This document shows, one piece after another, positions 10,682 through 20,017 of a DNA stretch of 64,000 nt. A program made the translations under genes and the position numbers. The DNA comes from Sphingobium limneticum. Lineage in GTDB: Bacteria; Pseudomonadota; Alphaproteobacteria; Sphingomonadales; Sphingomonadaceae. How positions within the stretch are numbered: position 1 is the stretch's first letter; every line of letters begins with the position of its first letter. Below the pieces are notes generated by a model. That model saw nothing but the letters and a program-made list of their open reading frames with translations. It was not told where the DNA came from and made no database searches. Location of the stretch: positions 124,001 to 188,000 of the forward strand of contig NZ_VYPZ01000006.1 in NCBI RefSeq assembly GCF_008710155.1, read 5' to 3'.

Positions 10682-13600
10682 ATGCGACATCTACTGGCCT
10701 GCACGGCGATCGCGCCCGTGCTGGCGGCCCTTACCGTGGCCGATGCGGCGGCTGAAACGACGATCGCCACCGCCACCACCGCTGCCGTCAAGACCTCCAC
10801 CGTGGCCAACGGTGCGGCTGACGACATCACCATCAGTTCAGCCGGCTCGATCAAGCTGACCAGCGGCGCCGCCGTCACGGTCGACAGCAACAACAAGGTG
10901 TCGAACGCCGGCACCATCACCATCAACGACGCAAACAACGTCACCGGCATCCTGGTCGCCCCCGGCACCAGCGGCGCCATCGCCAACACCGGCACCATCA
11001 CGCTGACCGAAGATTATACCGCGACCGACACGGACAGCGACGGCGATATCGACGGCCCGTTCGCCAAGGGGTCGGGCAAGAACGGCATCTGGGTTCAGTC
11101 CGGCGCCGCCCATGTCGGCAATATCGACCATAGCGGCACCATCACGATCGAGGGCAACCAGTCCGCCGGCATCCGATTGGACGGCGCGCTGACCGGCAAC
11201 CTGTCGACCAGCGGCACCACCAGCGTCATCGGCGACAACAGCTATGGCGTGGTCGCCAACGGCGTCACCGGCAACGTCACGCTGCGCGGCTCGACCTCGG
11301 CCGTGGGCGCCAACAGCATCGGCGCGGCATTGCTGGGCGACGTCACCGGCGCGGTCAAGATTCAGGGCACGATCACCAGCACCGGCTATCGCAGCACCAG
11401 CCGCCCCAGCGACGTGACCAAGCTGGATGCGGACGACCTGCTCCAGGGCGGCTCAGCGCTGGTCATCGCCGGCAATGTGACCGGCGGCATCATCTTCGAC
11501 ATACCGCCCACGCTGGACAGCACCAAGCCCGACGTCGATGGCGACGGCCTGACCGATGCAACGGAAGGCAGCGCCGCCGTCATCACCTATGGCAAGGCCG
11601 CAGCGGTACAGATCGGCGCGGCCGACCGCGCCACCACGATCGGCGCGGTCGCGGCTGGCAACACCGGCTATGGCCTGATCGTCAACGGCGGCATCGCCGG
11701 CTATGGCGTCTATGATGGCGTCGATGCCAACGGCCTGGTCATCGGGGGTCTGGGCGGCGCCGTGTCGATCGCCAAGGGGGTACAGGTCACGGGCACGATC
11801 GCGGCAGTTTCCTACGACAGCAACGCCACGGCGCTGCGCGTCGGATCCGGCGCGAGCGCCGGCACGATCGAGGTCGGCGGTTCGGTAGCCGCCAGCGGAT
11901 CGACGAAGGATGGCACCGTCGCGCGCGGCCTGGTGATCGACTCCGGTGCGACCGTGGGGTCGATCGTCGTCAGCGGCAGCGTGGCGGCAGCGGCCGGCAG
12001 CACCGAAAAGGGCAGCGCCATCGCGATCCTCGATTCATCCGGTAGCGTGTCCAGCCTGTCCAACACGGGCAAGATCAGCGCGACCGGCGGCAAGAGCGGC
12101 TCCAACGTCGCGATTGACCTCAGCGCCAACAGCAGCGGTGTCACCCTGACGCAGGCGGCGGCGTCCGCCACCGCCACCACCATGCCCAGCATCGTCGGCG
12201 ACATTCGCCTGGGGTCGGGCAATGACGTGCTGACCGTGTCGGCCGGCGCCATCGCCGGCAACCTCAGCCTGGGCGCCGGCAATGACAGCATCGTCCTGTC
12301 GGGAGCATCCAGCCTGACCGGCAACATCGCCTTTGGTACCGGCACCAACAGCCTGTCCCTGGCGGGCACGTCGAAGGTGGCGGGCAATGTCGATTTCGGC
12401 GGCGGCGCAGGTACGCTGACGCTGGGTGGCACATCGTCGCTGACCGGCGCGATCAGCAACAGCGGCAATGTCGCCGTGGCGTTGAACGGTGGCACGCTCA
12501 CCGCCAGCAACACCGGCTCGGTCGCGCTCGCGTCCCTGTCGGCCAGCGGCACCTCCACGCTGGGCATCACCATCAACGGCGCGACCGGCGCCAGCACCGT
12601 CTATGACGTGGCCGGCGCGGCCAGCTTCGCCAGCGGATCGCAGGTCAAGGTCAACCTGACCCAGGTCGGCGGATCGGTGGGCAACTATGTCATCGTGCGG
12701 GCGGGATCGCTCAGCGGATCGCCGACTCTCACCAGCGCCGCCCTCCTGCCCTATATGTTCAAGAGCAGCGTCACCGGCGACAACAGCGCCGGCACCGTCA
12801 CCCTTTCCATCGCGGCCAAGAGCGTGTCGGAACTGGGCCTGAGCGGATCGACCGCCAGCGCCTATTCGGCGATCTTCAACGCACTGGACAAGGATGCCGC
12901 CGTCGCCGCCGCCTATCTGGCGGTCACCGACGGATCGACCCTGACGGGCAATCTGCGCCAGATGTTGCCCGATCATGCCGGCGGCACCTTCGAAGCCGTC
13001 ACGTCGGGATCGCGCGCCACCGCCCGCATATTGTCCGACCCCAACGGCATCTACCGCACGAAGGACGGGCGCCTCGGCTTCTGGCTGCAACAGGTCGCGT
13101 TCGGCAGCGCCAAGAGCGTAGGCAGCACCGCATCCTACGACATTACCGGCTGGGGTGCCGGTGGTGGCCTGGAATATCTGAGCGATATCGGCGCATTCGG
13201 TGGCTCCTTCGCCTATATCCATGGCAGCGACAGCGGCGGGGCGAACAACGCCGTCGATTCCGACCAGTTCGAACTGGCGGCGCACTGGCGCGGCCAATGG
13301 GGTCCGCTGCTCAGCTTCGCCCGCCTGTCGGCCGCGCGCATCAAGTTCGATGGGACCCGCCATTTCGAAAGTGGCGACGTCACCCGCACCGCCGATGGCA
13401 AGTGGAACGGCACGCTCATGTCCGCGACGGCCGGCGCCGCCTACCAGATCGACATGGGCCGCTTCAGCCTGCGTCCGGCGGTCGGCATCGACTATTACCG
13501 GCTCAAGGAAGACGGCTATAGCGAAACCGGCGGCGGCGATGCGTTCAACCTGACCGTGCTGGGCCGCACCAGCGACGAACTGACCGCCAATGGCACCGTC

Positions 13601-13891
13601 ACGGCCGGCTACGACTTTGGCAGCCTGAACAAGGAAGATGGCTGGGTCCGCGTCGAACTGGAAGGCGGCCGTCGCCAGATCATGGGCGGGTCGCTGGGCG
13701 ACACCACCGCCTACTTCAAGGGCGGCGATCGCTTCACCCTGGTATCGGAAGACCGCACCAATGGCTGGACCGGCCGCGCCCGTCTCTATGGCGGCACCGA
13801 CACCTTCCGCGTCGGTGGTGAATTTGGCGCGGAGGAGCAACAAAATCACGTCGCCATCTCATTTAGGGCGACGGTGAACTTCGTCCTGTGA
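10682..13891 (+). CDS. Large autotransporter (type V secretion) outer-membrane protein
   Basis: 1069-residue autotransporter. A signal peptide (residues 1-23, ending ADAAAE) is followed by a long passenger of Gly/Ser/Thr/Ala/Asn-rich beta-helix repeats with recurring NTGTITI, GNVT and GSGNDVLTVSAGAI motifs. Two aspartate-rich segments, DTDSDGDIDG (about residue 114) and KPDVDGDGLTDATEG (about 280), resemble calcium-binding thrombospondin type-3 loops. The last ~270 residues (from FWLQQVAFGSAKS) form the barrel. The protein ends in leucine (RATVNFVL), not the usual aromatic residue. A GAGGAGA ribosome site precedes the ATG. It follows the TonB receptor by 97 bp and is probably part of the same regulon. 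Role of the passenger unknown. Confidence 0.9.
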   Translation: MRHLLACTAIAPVLAALTVADAAAETTIATATTAAVKTSTVANGAADDITISSAGSIKLTSGAAVTVDSNNKVSNAGTITINDANNVTGILVAPGTSGAIANTGTITLTEDYTATDTDSDGDIDGPFAKGSGKNGIWVQSGAAHVGNIDHSGTITIEGNQSAGIRLDGALTGNLSTSGTTSVIGDNSYGVVANGVTGNVTLRGSTSAVGANSIGAALLGDVTGAVKIQGTITSTGYRSTSRPSDVTKLDADDLLQGGSALVIAGNVTGGIIFDIPPTLDSTKPDVDGDGLTDATEGSAAVITYGKAAAVQIGAADRATTIGAVAAGNTGYGLIVNGGIAGYGVYDGVDANGLVIGGLGGAVSIAKGVQVTGTIAAVSYDSNATALRVGSGASAGTIEVGGSVAASGSTKDGTVARGLVIDSGATVGSIVVSGSVAAAAGSTEKGSAIAILDSSGSVSSLSNTGKISATGGKSGSNVAIDLSANSSGVTLTQAAASATATTMPSIVGDIRLGSGNDVLTVSAGAIAGNLSLGAGNDSIVLSGASSLTGNIAFGTGTNSLSLAGTSKVAGNVDFGGGAGTLTLGGTSSLTGAISNSGNVAVALNGGTLTASNTGSVALASLSASGTSTLGITINGATGASTVYDVAGAASFASGSQVKVNLTQVGGSVGNYVIVRAGSLSGSPTLTSAALLPYMFKSSVTGDNSAGTVTLSIAAKSVSELGLSGSTASAYSAIFNALDKDAAVAAAYLAVTDGSTLTGNLRQMLPDHAGGTFEAVTSGSRATARILSDPNGIYRTKDGRLGFWLQQVAFGSAKSVGSTASYDITGWGAGGGLEYLSDIGAFGGSFAYIHGSDSGGANNAVDSDQFELAAHWRGQWGPLLSFARLSAARIKFDGTRHFESGDVTRTADGKWNGTLMSATAGAAYQIDMGRFSLRPAVGIDYYRLKEDGYSETGGGDAFNLTVLGRTSDELTANGTVTAGYDFGSLNKEDGWVRVELEGGRRQIMGGSLGDTTAYFKGGDRFTLVSEDRTNGWTGRARLYGGTDTFRVGGEFGAEEQQNHVAISFRATVNFVL

Positions 13892-13992
13892 CGTCTTGAA
13901 GATGAAAGGACGGGCCAAACCCCACAGACCCTCCCGGTCCGTCCCTTCCGCTCCGGCAACATTCCCTCCCCAAGGGCGCCGGGCATAAAAGA

Positions 13993-14030
13993 GGGGCGTC
14001 GCTGGTCCCCCCGGCGGCGCCCCTTATTGC
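13993..14030 (+). terminator. Terminator hairpin after the autotransporter
   Basis: GGGGCGTCGC (13993-14002) pairs with GCGGCGCCCC (14014-14023), a 10-bp stem with one T-G pair, followed by TTATTGC. It lies about 100 bp after the autotransporter stop and should end that transcript. Confidence 0.7.
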
Positions 14031-14042
14031 ATTAGGCCTATG

Positions 14043-14070
14043 CCGTTCCCCTGCGAAGGCCGGGGAACGG
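14043..14070. repeat. Dispersed CCGG-type palindrome acting as a second hairpin
   Basis: CCGTTCCCC (14043-14051) pairs with GGGGAACGG (14062-14070), then CTTTTATC follows. The core (CCCC-TGCGAAGG-CCGGGG) is a divergent member of the GTTCCCCGGCGAAGGCCGGGG repeat seen at 29111, 36806 and 60507, here apparently serving as a terminator. Confidence 0.6.
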
Positions 14071-14084
14071 CTTTTATCGCAACG

Positions 14085-14120
14085 AAAAAGGGAGCGGCTC
14101 CATCGAACCGCTCCCTTTTT
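14085..14120. terminator. Bidirectional terminator between autotransporter and gatB
   Basis: AAAAAGGGAGCGG (14085-14097) is an exact reverse complement of CCGCTCCCTTTTT (14108-14120), with a 10-nt loop. It has a T-run on each strand, so it fits both the plus-strand autotransporter and the minus-strand gatCAB transcript that ends at 14143. Confidence 0.9.
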
Positions 14121-14142
14121 CTGCGTCCAGAGGCGAGGCTTT

Positions 14143-15648
14143 TTAAGCCGACAGCGCCTTCTTCACCATTTCGTTGACGACCTGCGGATTGGCCTTGCCC
14201 TGCATCGCCTTCATCGTCTGGCCGACGAAGAAGCCGAACAGCGCTTCCTTGCCGCCGCGATACTGCTCGACCTTGTCGCCATTCTTCGCCAGCACGTCGG
14301 CCACCGCCGCCTCGATCGCGCCGGTATCGGACGTCTGCTTCAGGCCCTTGTCCTCGACGATCTTGCCCGGCTTCTCGCCGGTTTCCAGCATGATCTCGAA
14401 CACCTGCTTGGCGATCGTCCCGCTGATCGTGCCATCGGCCACCAGCGCCAGCAATTCGGCCCCTTCCTCGGGGCTTACCGGGCTGTCTTCCAACGACTTG
14501 CCAATGCGGTTGAGCGCACCATAAAGTTCCGACAGCAGCCAGTTGGCCGAAGCCTTGGCGACGTCGCCCTCGCTCTTCTTCTGGATACGCGCGGCTTCGG
14601 CCAGCAGCGCCTCGAACCAGCGGGCCGTGTCGGCGTCGGCGGTCAAAGTCGCGGCATTATAGGCGCTCAGGCCCAGATCCTGCGCATAGCGACGCAGCTT
14701 GGCGTCGGGCAGTTCCGGCAGCGACTGGCGGCATGCCTCCAGGAAGGCGTCGTCCAGTTCCAGCGGCAACAGGTCGGGATCGGGGAAATAGCGATAGTCG
14801 TGCGCATCTTCCTTCGACCGCATCGAGCGCGTCTCGTTCCGGTCCGGATCGTAGAGGCGGGTTTCCTGCACGATCTTGCCACCGGCCTCCAGCACGTCGA
14901 CCTGACGGCTCGCTTCATGCTCGACCACGGCCATGACGAAGCGCACCGAATTGACGTTCTTCGTCTCGGTCCGCGTACCGAATTCCTCGCCAGGACGACG
15001 TACGGAGACGTTCACGTCGGCGCGCATCGATCCCTGATCCATATTGCCGTCGCACGACCCGACATAGCGCAGGATCGTCCGCAGCTTCGAGAGATAAGCC
15101 CCTGCTTCGGCAGGCGAACGCATGTCCGGCTTCGACACGATTTCCATCAGCGCCACGCCCGACCGGTTGAGGTCGACATAGCTGCTCGTGGGGTGCTGGT
15201 CGTGCATCAGCTTGCCGGCATCCTGCTCGACATGGATACGCTCGACGCCGATCACCTTCTTGCTGGCGTCCGGGTTCTTCTCGTCCAGCACGATCTCGAT
15301 CTGCCCCTCACCCACGATCGGGTGGTAAAGCTGGCTGATCTGGTAGCCCTGCGGCAGATCGGCGTAGAAATAATTCTTCCGGTCGAACCGCGACCATTTG
15401 TTGATCTGCGCGTCGATCGCCATGCCGGTGCGCACCGCCTGACGGATGCACTCCATGTTCGGCACGGGCAGCATGCCGGGCATGGCCGCGTCGACCAGGC
15501 TGACCTGGGTATTGGGCTCCGCGCCGAACGCGGTGGCCGCGCCCGAAAACAGCTTGGCGTTCGACGTCACCTGCGCATGGACTTCCAGGCCGATCACGAC
15601 CTCCCACTCGCCGGTTGCACCCTGGATGCGATAGGTTGATTCAGTCAT
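14143..15648 (-). CDS. gatB: Asp-tRNA(Asn)/Glu-tRNA(Gln) amidotransferase subunit B
   Basis: GatB, the glutamyl-tRNA kinase/tRNA-binding subunit of the GatCAB amidotransferase that makes Gln-tRNA (and possibly Asn-tRNA) by transamidation. About 501 residues, normal. The N-terminal block [24 protein letters not shown] and the [21 protein letters not shown] motif are diagnostic; the C-terminal GatB/YqeY tail ([21 protein letters not shown]) is present. I chose ATG 15648 (MTESTYRIQ), one nucleotide after the gatA stop, with GGTGGT from the gatA tail just upstream. Last gene of gatC-gatA-gatB. Confidence 0.97.
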   Translation of the reverse strand: MTESTYRIQGATGEWEVVIGLEVHAQVTSNAKLFSGAATAFGAEPNTQVSLVDAAMPGMLPVPNMECIRQAVRTGMAIDAQINKWSRFDRKNYFYADLPQGYQISQLYHPIVGEGQIEIVLDEKNPDASKKVIGVERIHVEQDAGKLMHDQHPTSSYVDLNRSGVALMEIVSKPDMRSPAEAGAYLSKLRTILRYVGSCDGNMDQGSMRADVNVSVRRPGEEFGTRTETKNVNSVRFVMAVVEHEASRQVDVLEAGGKIVQETRLYDPDRNETRSMRSKEDAHDYRYFPDPDLLPLELDDAFLEACRQSLPELPDAKLRRYAQDLGLSAYNAATLTADADTARWFEALLAEAARIQKKSEGDVAKASANWLLSELYGALNRIGKSLEDSPVSPEEGAELLALVADGTISGTIAKQVFEIMLETGEKPGKIVEDKGLKQTSDTGAIEAAVADVLAKNGDKVEQYRGGKEALFGFFVGQTMKAMQGKANPQVVNEMVKKALSA

Positions 15649-15649
15649 A

Positions 15650-17134
15650 TTACCACCACTTGTCCGGGCGAGCCGCAAAGCCCGATCGTTCTTCAATCGC
15701 CAAGGAGGCGTTCAGCACCGTCTGCTCATCCAGCGCCTTGCCGATGATCTGCAAACCGATCGGCAGCCCGGCCGAATCCAGCCCGCCCGGCACCGCCATG
15801 GCGGGCAGCCCCGCCAACGAGGCCGGCACGGTGAAGACGTCGTTCAGATACATGGCCAGCGGATCGGCCTGCTTCTCGCCCAAAGCGAAAGCCGCGCTCG
15901 GTGCGGTCGGCGTCAGCAATATGTCGCACGTCTCGAACGCCAGTTCGAAATCGCGCGCGATCAGCGCCCGGACCTTCTGTGCCTGCGTATAATAAGCGTC
16001 GTAGAAGCCGGCCGACAGCACATAGGTGCCGATCATGATGCGGCGCTTGACCTCCGGCCCGAAGCCGGCGGCGCGGGTGGCGGCATACATATCCTGCAAG
16101 CCTGCGCCATCGGGCAGGTCGCGCTGACCATAGCGCACGCCGTCATAGCGAGCGAGGTTCGAGGAAGCCTCGGCCGGGGCGATGATATAATAGGTCGGCA
16201 GCGCGTACTTCGTATGCGGCAGCGACACTTCGACCACTTCGGCGCCCGCGTCCTTCAACCAGGCGATCCCACGATCCCACATGGCGGAGATTTCGGCGTT
16301 CAGGCCATCGGGGCGATATTCCTTGGGAATACCGACCGTCTTGCCGCGCAGGTCGCTGGACAGATTGGCTTCCCACTGGGGCACGGCCAGATCGAGGCTT
16401 GTCGAATCCTTGGGGTCGAAGCCCGCCATGACTTCCAGCAGGATCGCGTTGTCGCGCACCGTGCGCGCCATCGGCCCGGCCTGATCGAGCGACGAGGCGA
16501 ACGCCACGATGCCCCAGCGCGAGCAGCGACCGTAGGTCGGCTTGATGCCGCTGATGCCGGTGAAGGCGGCCGGCTGGCGGATCGATCCGCCCGTATCGGT
16601 GCCGGTCGCCGCCGGGCACAGCCGCGCCGAAATCGCCGACGAAGACCCACCCGAAGAGCCACCGGGCGCCAGCGCGGCATTGTCGCCACCAGCCCGCCGC
16701 CAGGGCGAAATGACATTGCCATAATAGCTCGTCTCGTTGGACGATCCCATGGCGAACTGGTCCAGGTTCAGCTTGCCCAGCATCCCCGCACCGGCCGCCC
16801 ACAGCTTGCCCGATACGGTCGATTCATAGGTCGGCACGAAGCCTTCCAGCATGTGCGAAGCCGCGGTCGTCTGCGTGCCTTCCGTGCAGAACAGATCCTT
16901 CATGCCGATCGGCACGCCGGAAAGCGCGCCCAGCGTTTCGCCGGCGGCTTTCGCCTTGTCGGCGGCATCGGCCGCTTCCAGCGCCTTTTCCGGGGTTTCG
17001 ACGATGAAGGCGTTCAGCGCCTTGGCGGCCGCGACATTGGCATTGAAACTTGTCGCCACTTCACGCGCCGAAAAATCGCCCGCGCGAAAACCGTCGCGGA
17101 TTTCGGCAACGGTCAGATCAGTCAGATTCGTCAT
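15650..17134 (-). CDS. gatA: Asp-tRNA(Asn)/Glu-tRNA(Gln) amidotransferase subunit A
   Basis: GatA, the glutaminase subunit of GatCAB; supplies ammonia for amidating mischarged tRNA. 494 residues, usual length. The amidase-signature core is intact: catalytic Lys in [14 protein letters not shown], and the glycine/serine-rich block [13 protein letters not shown] with [17 protein letters not shown], which hold the cis-Ser and Ser nucleophile. Its ATG overlaps the gatC stop by one base (TAATG), so it is translationally coupled. Ends one base before gatB. Confidence 0.97.
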   Translation of the reverse strand: MTNLTDLTVAEIRDGFRAGDFSAREVATSFNANVAAAKALNAFIVETPEKALEAADAADKAKAAGETLGALSGVPIGMKDLFCTEGTQTTAASHMLEGFVPTYESTVSGKLWAAGAGMLGKLNLDQFAMGSSNETSYYGNVISPWRRAGGDNAALAPGGSSGGSSSAISARLCPAATGTDTGGSIRQPAAFTGISGIKPTYGRCSRWGIVAFASSLDQAGPMARTVRDNAILLEVMAGFDPKDSTSLDLAVPQWEANLSSDLRGKTVGIPKEYRPDGLNAEISAMWDRGIAWLKDAGAEVVEVSLPHTKYALPTYYIIAPAEASSNLARYDGVRYGQRDLPDGAGLQDMYAATRAAGFGPEVKRRIMIGTYVLSAGFYDAYYTQAQKVRALIARDFELAFETCDILLTPTAPSAAFALGEKQADPLAMYLNDVFTVPASLAGLPAMAVPGGLDSAGLPIGLQIIGKALDEQTVLNASLAIEERSGFAARPDKWW

Positions 17135-17421
17135 TATTCGATCACCTTGGGCACCGCGAAGAAGCCATGTTCGGCCTGCGGCGCATTGGCCAACACCTTG
17201 TCGCGCACATTGCCGTCGGTCACGGCATCCACGCGCAGCCTTTGATGGTTGGGGATGACGGCGGTCATCGGCTCTACGCCGGTGACATCCACCTCGCCCA
17301 ATTGCTCCACCCAGCCAAGGATGTTGTTGAATTCGGGCACCATGGCTTCGGCTTCGGCGTCTGTCACCGAAATGCGCGAGAGGCTGGCGATCTTTTTCAC
17401 GGTCTGAAGATCTATCGACAT
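17134..17421 (-). CDS. gatC: Asp-tRNA(Asn)/Glu-tRNA(Gln) amidotransferase subunit C
   Basis: GatC, about 95 residues, wraps around GatA and stabilises the complex. The start [19 protein letters not shown] and the [19 protein letters not shown] block are standard; the C-terminus contains [23 protein letters not shown] chose ATG 17421 because family members begin at this point; an upstream in-frame codon at 17457 would add 12 unconserved residues. First gene of the minus-strand gatCAB operon, divergent from the esterase-like gene at 17531. Confidence 0.95.
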   Translation of the reverse strand: MSIDLQTVKKIASLSRISVTDAEAEAMVPEFNNILGWVEQLGEVDVTGVEPMTAVIPNHQRLRVDAVTDGNVRDKVLANAPQAEHGFFAVPKVIE

Positions 17422-17530
17422 GGGCAAGCCGCTAGCACCCGCACCTGCCCGCTTCAAGCCGCTTTAGCGCACCCCTTGCGCCCGCCCGCCCCATGCGCCA
17501 GACATGGCACAAATATTTCGGAGAGCATGG

Positions 17531-18649
17531 GTGGCCCGCAAATTCCTCTATGTCATCGCGACACTGGTCGTGCTGGTGATCGCGGCGCTGCTCGTCTACC
17601 GGATCTGGGGGATGCAACTGATCCGCCTGGTGATGGTCCCGCGCGAAGCCTATGCGCAGATGCAACCGTTGCCGGCCAATGCCTATGACGCTGCGGATAT
17701 GTGGATTGCCCGGCCCGACATCGTGAAGGATAATGTCGCGCTCTGGACGCCCGCCGGCGTGGCAACGTCCCGCGCGGCGCAGCCGGCCGCCATCTTCTTC
17801 ATCCACCCGACCAGCTATATCACCACTTTCGGCGATGCTCACTGGAACGCGCGCCTGGGTGACAAGGATGCCGATGCCACCGCCCGCCGCTTCGTCATGG
17901 GCCAGGCCAGCGCCTTCAACGCCGCCGGCACCGTCTGGGCGCCGCGCTACCGCCAGGCCAATTATGGCGCCTTCCTGACCGACAAGCCAGCCGGGGACAA
18001 GGCGCTGGCCGACGCCTATCGCGACGTCGCCCAGGCCTTCGCCGCTTTCCTCAAAGCCAATCCCACCGGTCCGCTGATCCTGGCCGGCCACAGCCAGGGG
18101 TCGCGCCATTTGCTGCAACTGCTACGCGAACAGGTCGCCGGCAAACCCGTCGCCGAGCGCGTCGTCGCCGCCTATGTCGTGGGCTGGCCGGTGTCGGTGG
18201 AGGCGGATCTGCCCGCGCTCGGCCTGCCCGCCTGCGCTCGGCAGGATCAGGCGCATTGCATCGTCAGCTGGCAAAGCTATGCCGAACCGGCCGATCCGTC
18301 CGCCGTGGTCGAAAGCTTCGAGCGCAAGACCGGCTATACCGGCCGCCCGCGCAAGGGCACGCACATGCTCTGCACCAACCCCATCACCGGCGCGTTCAAC
18401 GGCGCAGCCCCGGCCAGCGCCAATCTCGGCACGCTCGATGCCCGCGAACAGGGCAAGCCGCCCAAGCTGGTCACCGGCGTCGTACCGGCGCGCTGCGACA
18501 CCAGCGGCGTGCTGATGATCGGGGAGCCGGTCGATATGGGGCCGTTCACGCTGCCGGGCAATAATTACCATGTCTACGATTACAGCCTGTTCTGGGGCAA
18601 TGTGCGGCAGGATGCGCAGAAACGACTGGCAGCCTTCCTAAAGAAGTGA
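17531..18649 (+). CDS. DUF3089 alpha/beta-hydrolase-like protein, membrane anchored
   Basis: About 372 residues. An N-terminal transmembrane helix (FLYVIATLVVLVIAALLVYRIWG) should anchor it to the inner membrane with the body outside. The rest matches the DUF3089 family: FFIHPTSYITT near the N-terminus and a nucleophile elbow GHSQGSRHLLQLLREQ, indicating a lipase/esterase-like fold. I favour GTG 17531 with GGAGAG 5 nt upstream over ATG 17504, which has no ribosome site and would add nine residues. Substrate unknown. Divergent from gatC and 31 bp ahead of ruvX. Confidence 0.75.
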   Translation: MARKFLYVIATLVVLVIAALLVYRIWGMQLIRLVMVPREAYAQMQPLPANAYDAADMWIARPDIVKDNVALWTPAGVATSRAAQPAAIFFIHPTSYITTFGDAHWNARLGDKDADATARRFVMGQASAFNAAGTVWAPRYRQANYGAFLTDKPAGDKALADAYRDVAQAFAAFLKANPTGPLILAGHSQGSRHLLQLLREQVAGKPVAERVVAAYVVGWPVSVEADLPALGLPACARQDQAHCIVSWQSYAEPADPSAVVESFERKTGYTGRPRKGTHMLCTNPITGAFNGAAPASANLGTLDAREQGKPPKLVTGVVPARCDTSGVLMIGEPVDMGPFTLPGNNYHVYDYSLFWGNVRQDAQKRLAAFLKK

Positions 18650-18680
18650 CTTGAGGCGCAGGACGTGACAGGGCGCCATC

Positions 18681-19169
18681 ATGACTTCTGCACCCATAAA
18701 ACTGGTTACCACCGATCGCGTCGCCTTTTGCGAGGCTCTGCCGCAGGGCGGGCGCCTGATCGGCATGGATGTCGGCACGAAGACGATCGGCCTCGCCCTA
18801 TGCGATGCGCAATGGTCGATCGCCAGCCCCGCCTATACCGTCACCCGCGGCAAGTTCAGCAAGGACAAGATCGGCCTGGCCGCCTTCATCGAGCAGCAGA
18901 TGGTGAAGGGCATCGTCATCGGCCTGCCGCTCAACCTGGACGGCACCAACAGCCCGCGCAGCCAGTCCAGCCGCGCCTTCGCCCATAATGTCGCGGATCT
19001 GGGCTGCCCGGTCCTGCTGTGGGACGAACGCTGGTCGACCCAAGCCGTCACCCGCACCCTGCTGGAAGCCGACGCCAGCCGCGCCCGCCGCGACGAACTG
19101 GTCGACAAACTCGCCGCCAGCTACATATTGCAGGGCGCGATCGACGGGCTGGTCGCGGGGCTGGAGTAA
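18681..19169 (+). CDS. ruvX: Putative pre-16S rRNA nuclease / Holliday junction resolvase-like YqgF
   Basis: YqgF/RuvX family, RNase H-like fold; in other bacteria linked to 5' processing of 16S rRNA. 162 residues, slightly long because of an N-terminal extension (about 25 residues). Core motifs: [15 protein letters not shown] (first catalytic Asp), [27 protein letters not shown] (Glu) and the final [16 protein letters not shown] with the last acidic residue. Close downstream of the DUF3089 gene; co-transcription plausible, functional link not obvious. Confidence 0.92.
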   Translation: MTSAPIKLVTTDRVAFCEALPQGGRLIGMDVGTKTIGLALCDAQWSIASPAYTVTRGKFSKDKIGLAAFIEQQMVKGIVIGLPLNLDGTNSPRSQSSRAFAHNVADLGCPVLLWDERWSTQAVTRTLLEADASRARRDELVDKLAASYILQGAIDGLVAGLE

Positions 19170-19190
19170 ACACCCTCTCCTGTTTATCCG

Positions 19191-19213
19191 TCACCCCTGC
19201 GCAGGCCGGGGTC
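19191..19213. repeat. Dispersed CCGG-type palindrome, partial
   Basis: TCACCCCTGCGCAGGCCGGGGT lies 22 bp after ruvX and shares the AGGCCGGGGTC core with the copies at 29111, 36806 and 60507. It is probably a degenerate member of that family and may form a weak hairpin. Confidence 0.5.
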
Positions 19214-19250
19214 TTAGGCCCAAAAGCGCCAAGGCTAGAGATAGAGACAT

Positions 19251-19661
19251 ATGAGCATGCACCCCCGTCTTTTCCGCTGCGCGATCCTCGCCGCAGCCGC
19301 CCTGTTCCCCGCTGCTGCCAACGCCGGCTTCTACAGCGGCGACGAACTTTATGCGGCCTGCACGGCGGACAAGAACGGCAAGGATTATTTCGAGCGAAGC
19401 TATGAGTGCCTGGGCTATATCAGCGGGGCGGTGGACGCGTTCAACACGACGCGGGAAGCCAATAATCTCAAAAGCTGCCTTCCCGGCGGCGTGACGATCA
19501 ACGAACTGCGTAGCACGACGGTCAATTATCTGAGCAAGAACCCGATCGACCGCAAGAAATCCGCCTCCTCCCAAGTCTTCGCCGCTACCCGCAAGGCTTG
19601 GCCCTGCGCGACGCCGAAAAAAGCGCCAGCGAAGAAGAAGGCGGCGCGCAAGAAGCGGTGA
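19251..19661 (+). CDS. Secreted Rap1a/Tai immunity-like protein
   Basis: 136-residue exported protein. The signal peptide ends near FPAAANAGF (residue 25). The mature part carries four cysteines in the Rap1a/Tai pattern (YAACTADKNG, YECLGYISGAVDAF, LKSCLPGG, AWPCATP), with helix GDELYAAC first, as in periplasmic immunity proteins against type VI amidase effectors. The C-terminal tail is a lysine/alanine run (KKAPAKKKAARKKR), unusual for the family. No effector or type VI gene is near, so it is an orphan and the role is open. The ribosome site is weak. Confidence 0.7.
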   Translation: MSMHPRLFRCAILAAAALFPAAANAGFYSGDELYAACTADKNGKDYFERSYECLGYISGAVDAFNTTREANNLKSCLPGGVTINELRSTTVNYLSKNPIDRKKSASSQVFAATRKAWPCATPKKAPAKKKAARKKR

Positions 19662-19707
19662 GGTGGTGGCCTGTTGGGATCGATTTGAGAATGTCGGCTT
19701 ATCTTAG

Positions 19708-19860
19708 CCCTCTCCCGTTTTCACGGGAGAGGGTTGGGTGAGGGTCTTTCTTCTTGCTGGCAGGAAATGCTTGTCCAGAAAGAAGAAAGACCCTCACCGA
19801 CATCGACTAGGCAGCAAGCTGCCAAGTCTCCGTAGCCTCTCCCGTGAAAACGGGAGAGGG
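19708..19860. repeat. Short inverted element of CT/GA palindromes, possible emptied DUF559 unit
   Basis: Left end: palindrome CCCTCTCCCG...CGGGAGAGGG (19708-19733), then GGTGAGGGTCTTTCTTCTT (19737-19755). Right end: the exact reverse complement AAGAAGAAAGACCCTCACC (19780-19798), a 20-mer CTAGGCAGCAAGCTGCCAAG (19807-19826) and a second palindrome (19836-19860). The left end matches that in front of the DUF559 gene at the right edge (63854-63893), and the 20-mer recurs inverted at 27918-27937. It fills most of the 356-bp gap 19662-20017; the remaining ~155 bp show nothing recognisable. Confidence 0.8.
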
Positions 19861-20017
19861 CAAGTGAAGCTTCCGCCTATGCGCGCAACCACCAACCTGT
19901 CCTACACGCCGCCCGCCTGCTAAAATCCACCCGGCTCTTTCCATTGTCAGCACCTCGCTTCCCGATAGGATCAAGCGCACGCAACATAATGTCAGTATCT
20001 GCGGGACATGTGCGAAG

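Noticed and set aside
12035-13849. 604-codon minus-strand frame opposite the autotransporter
   Set aside because: Mirror of the repetitive Gly/Ala/Thr coding sequence; no ribosome site or recognisable domain.
19708-19860. Could the CT/GA repeats be a CRISPR array?
   Set aside because: They are inverted, not direct, repeats; no regular spacers and no cas genes.
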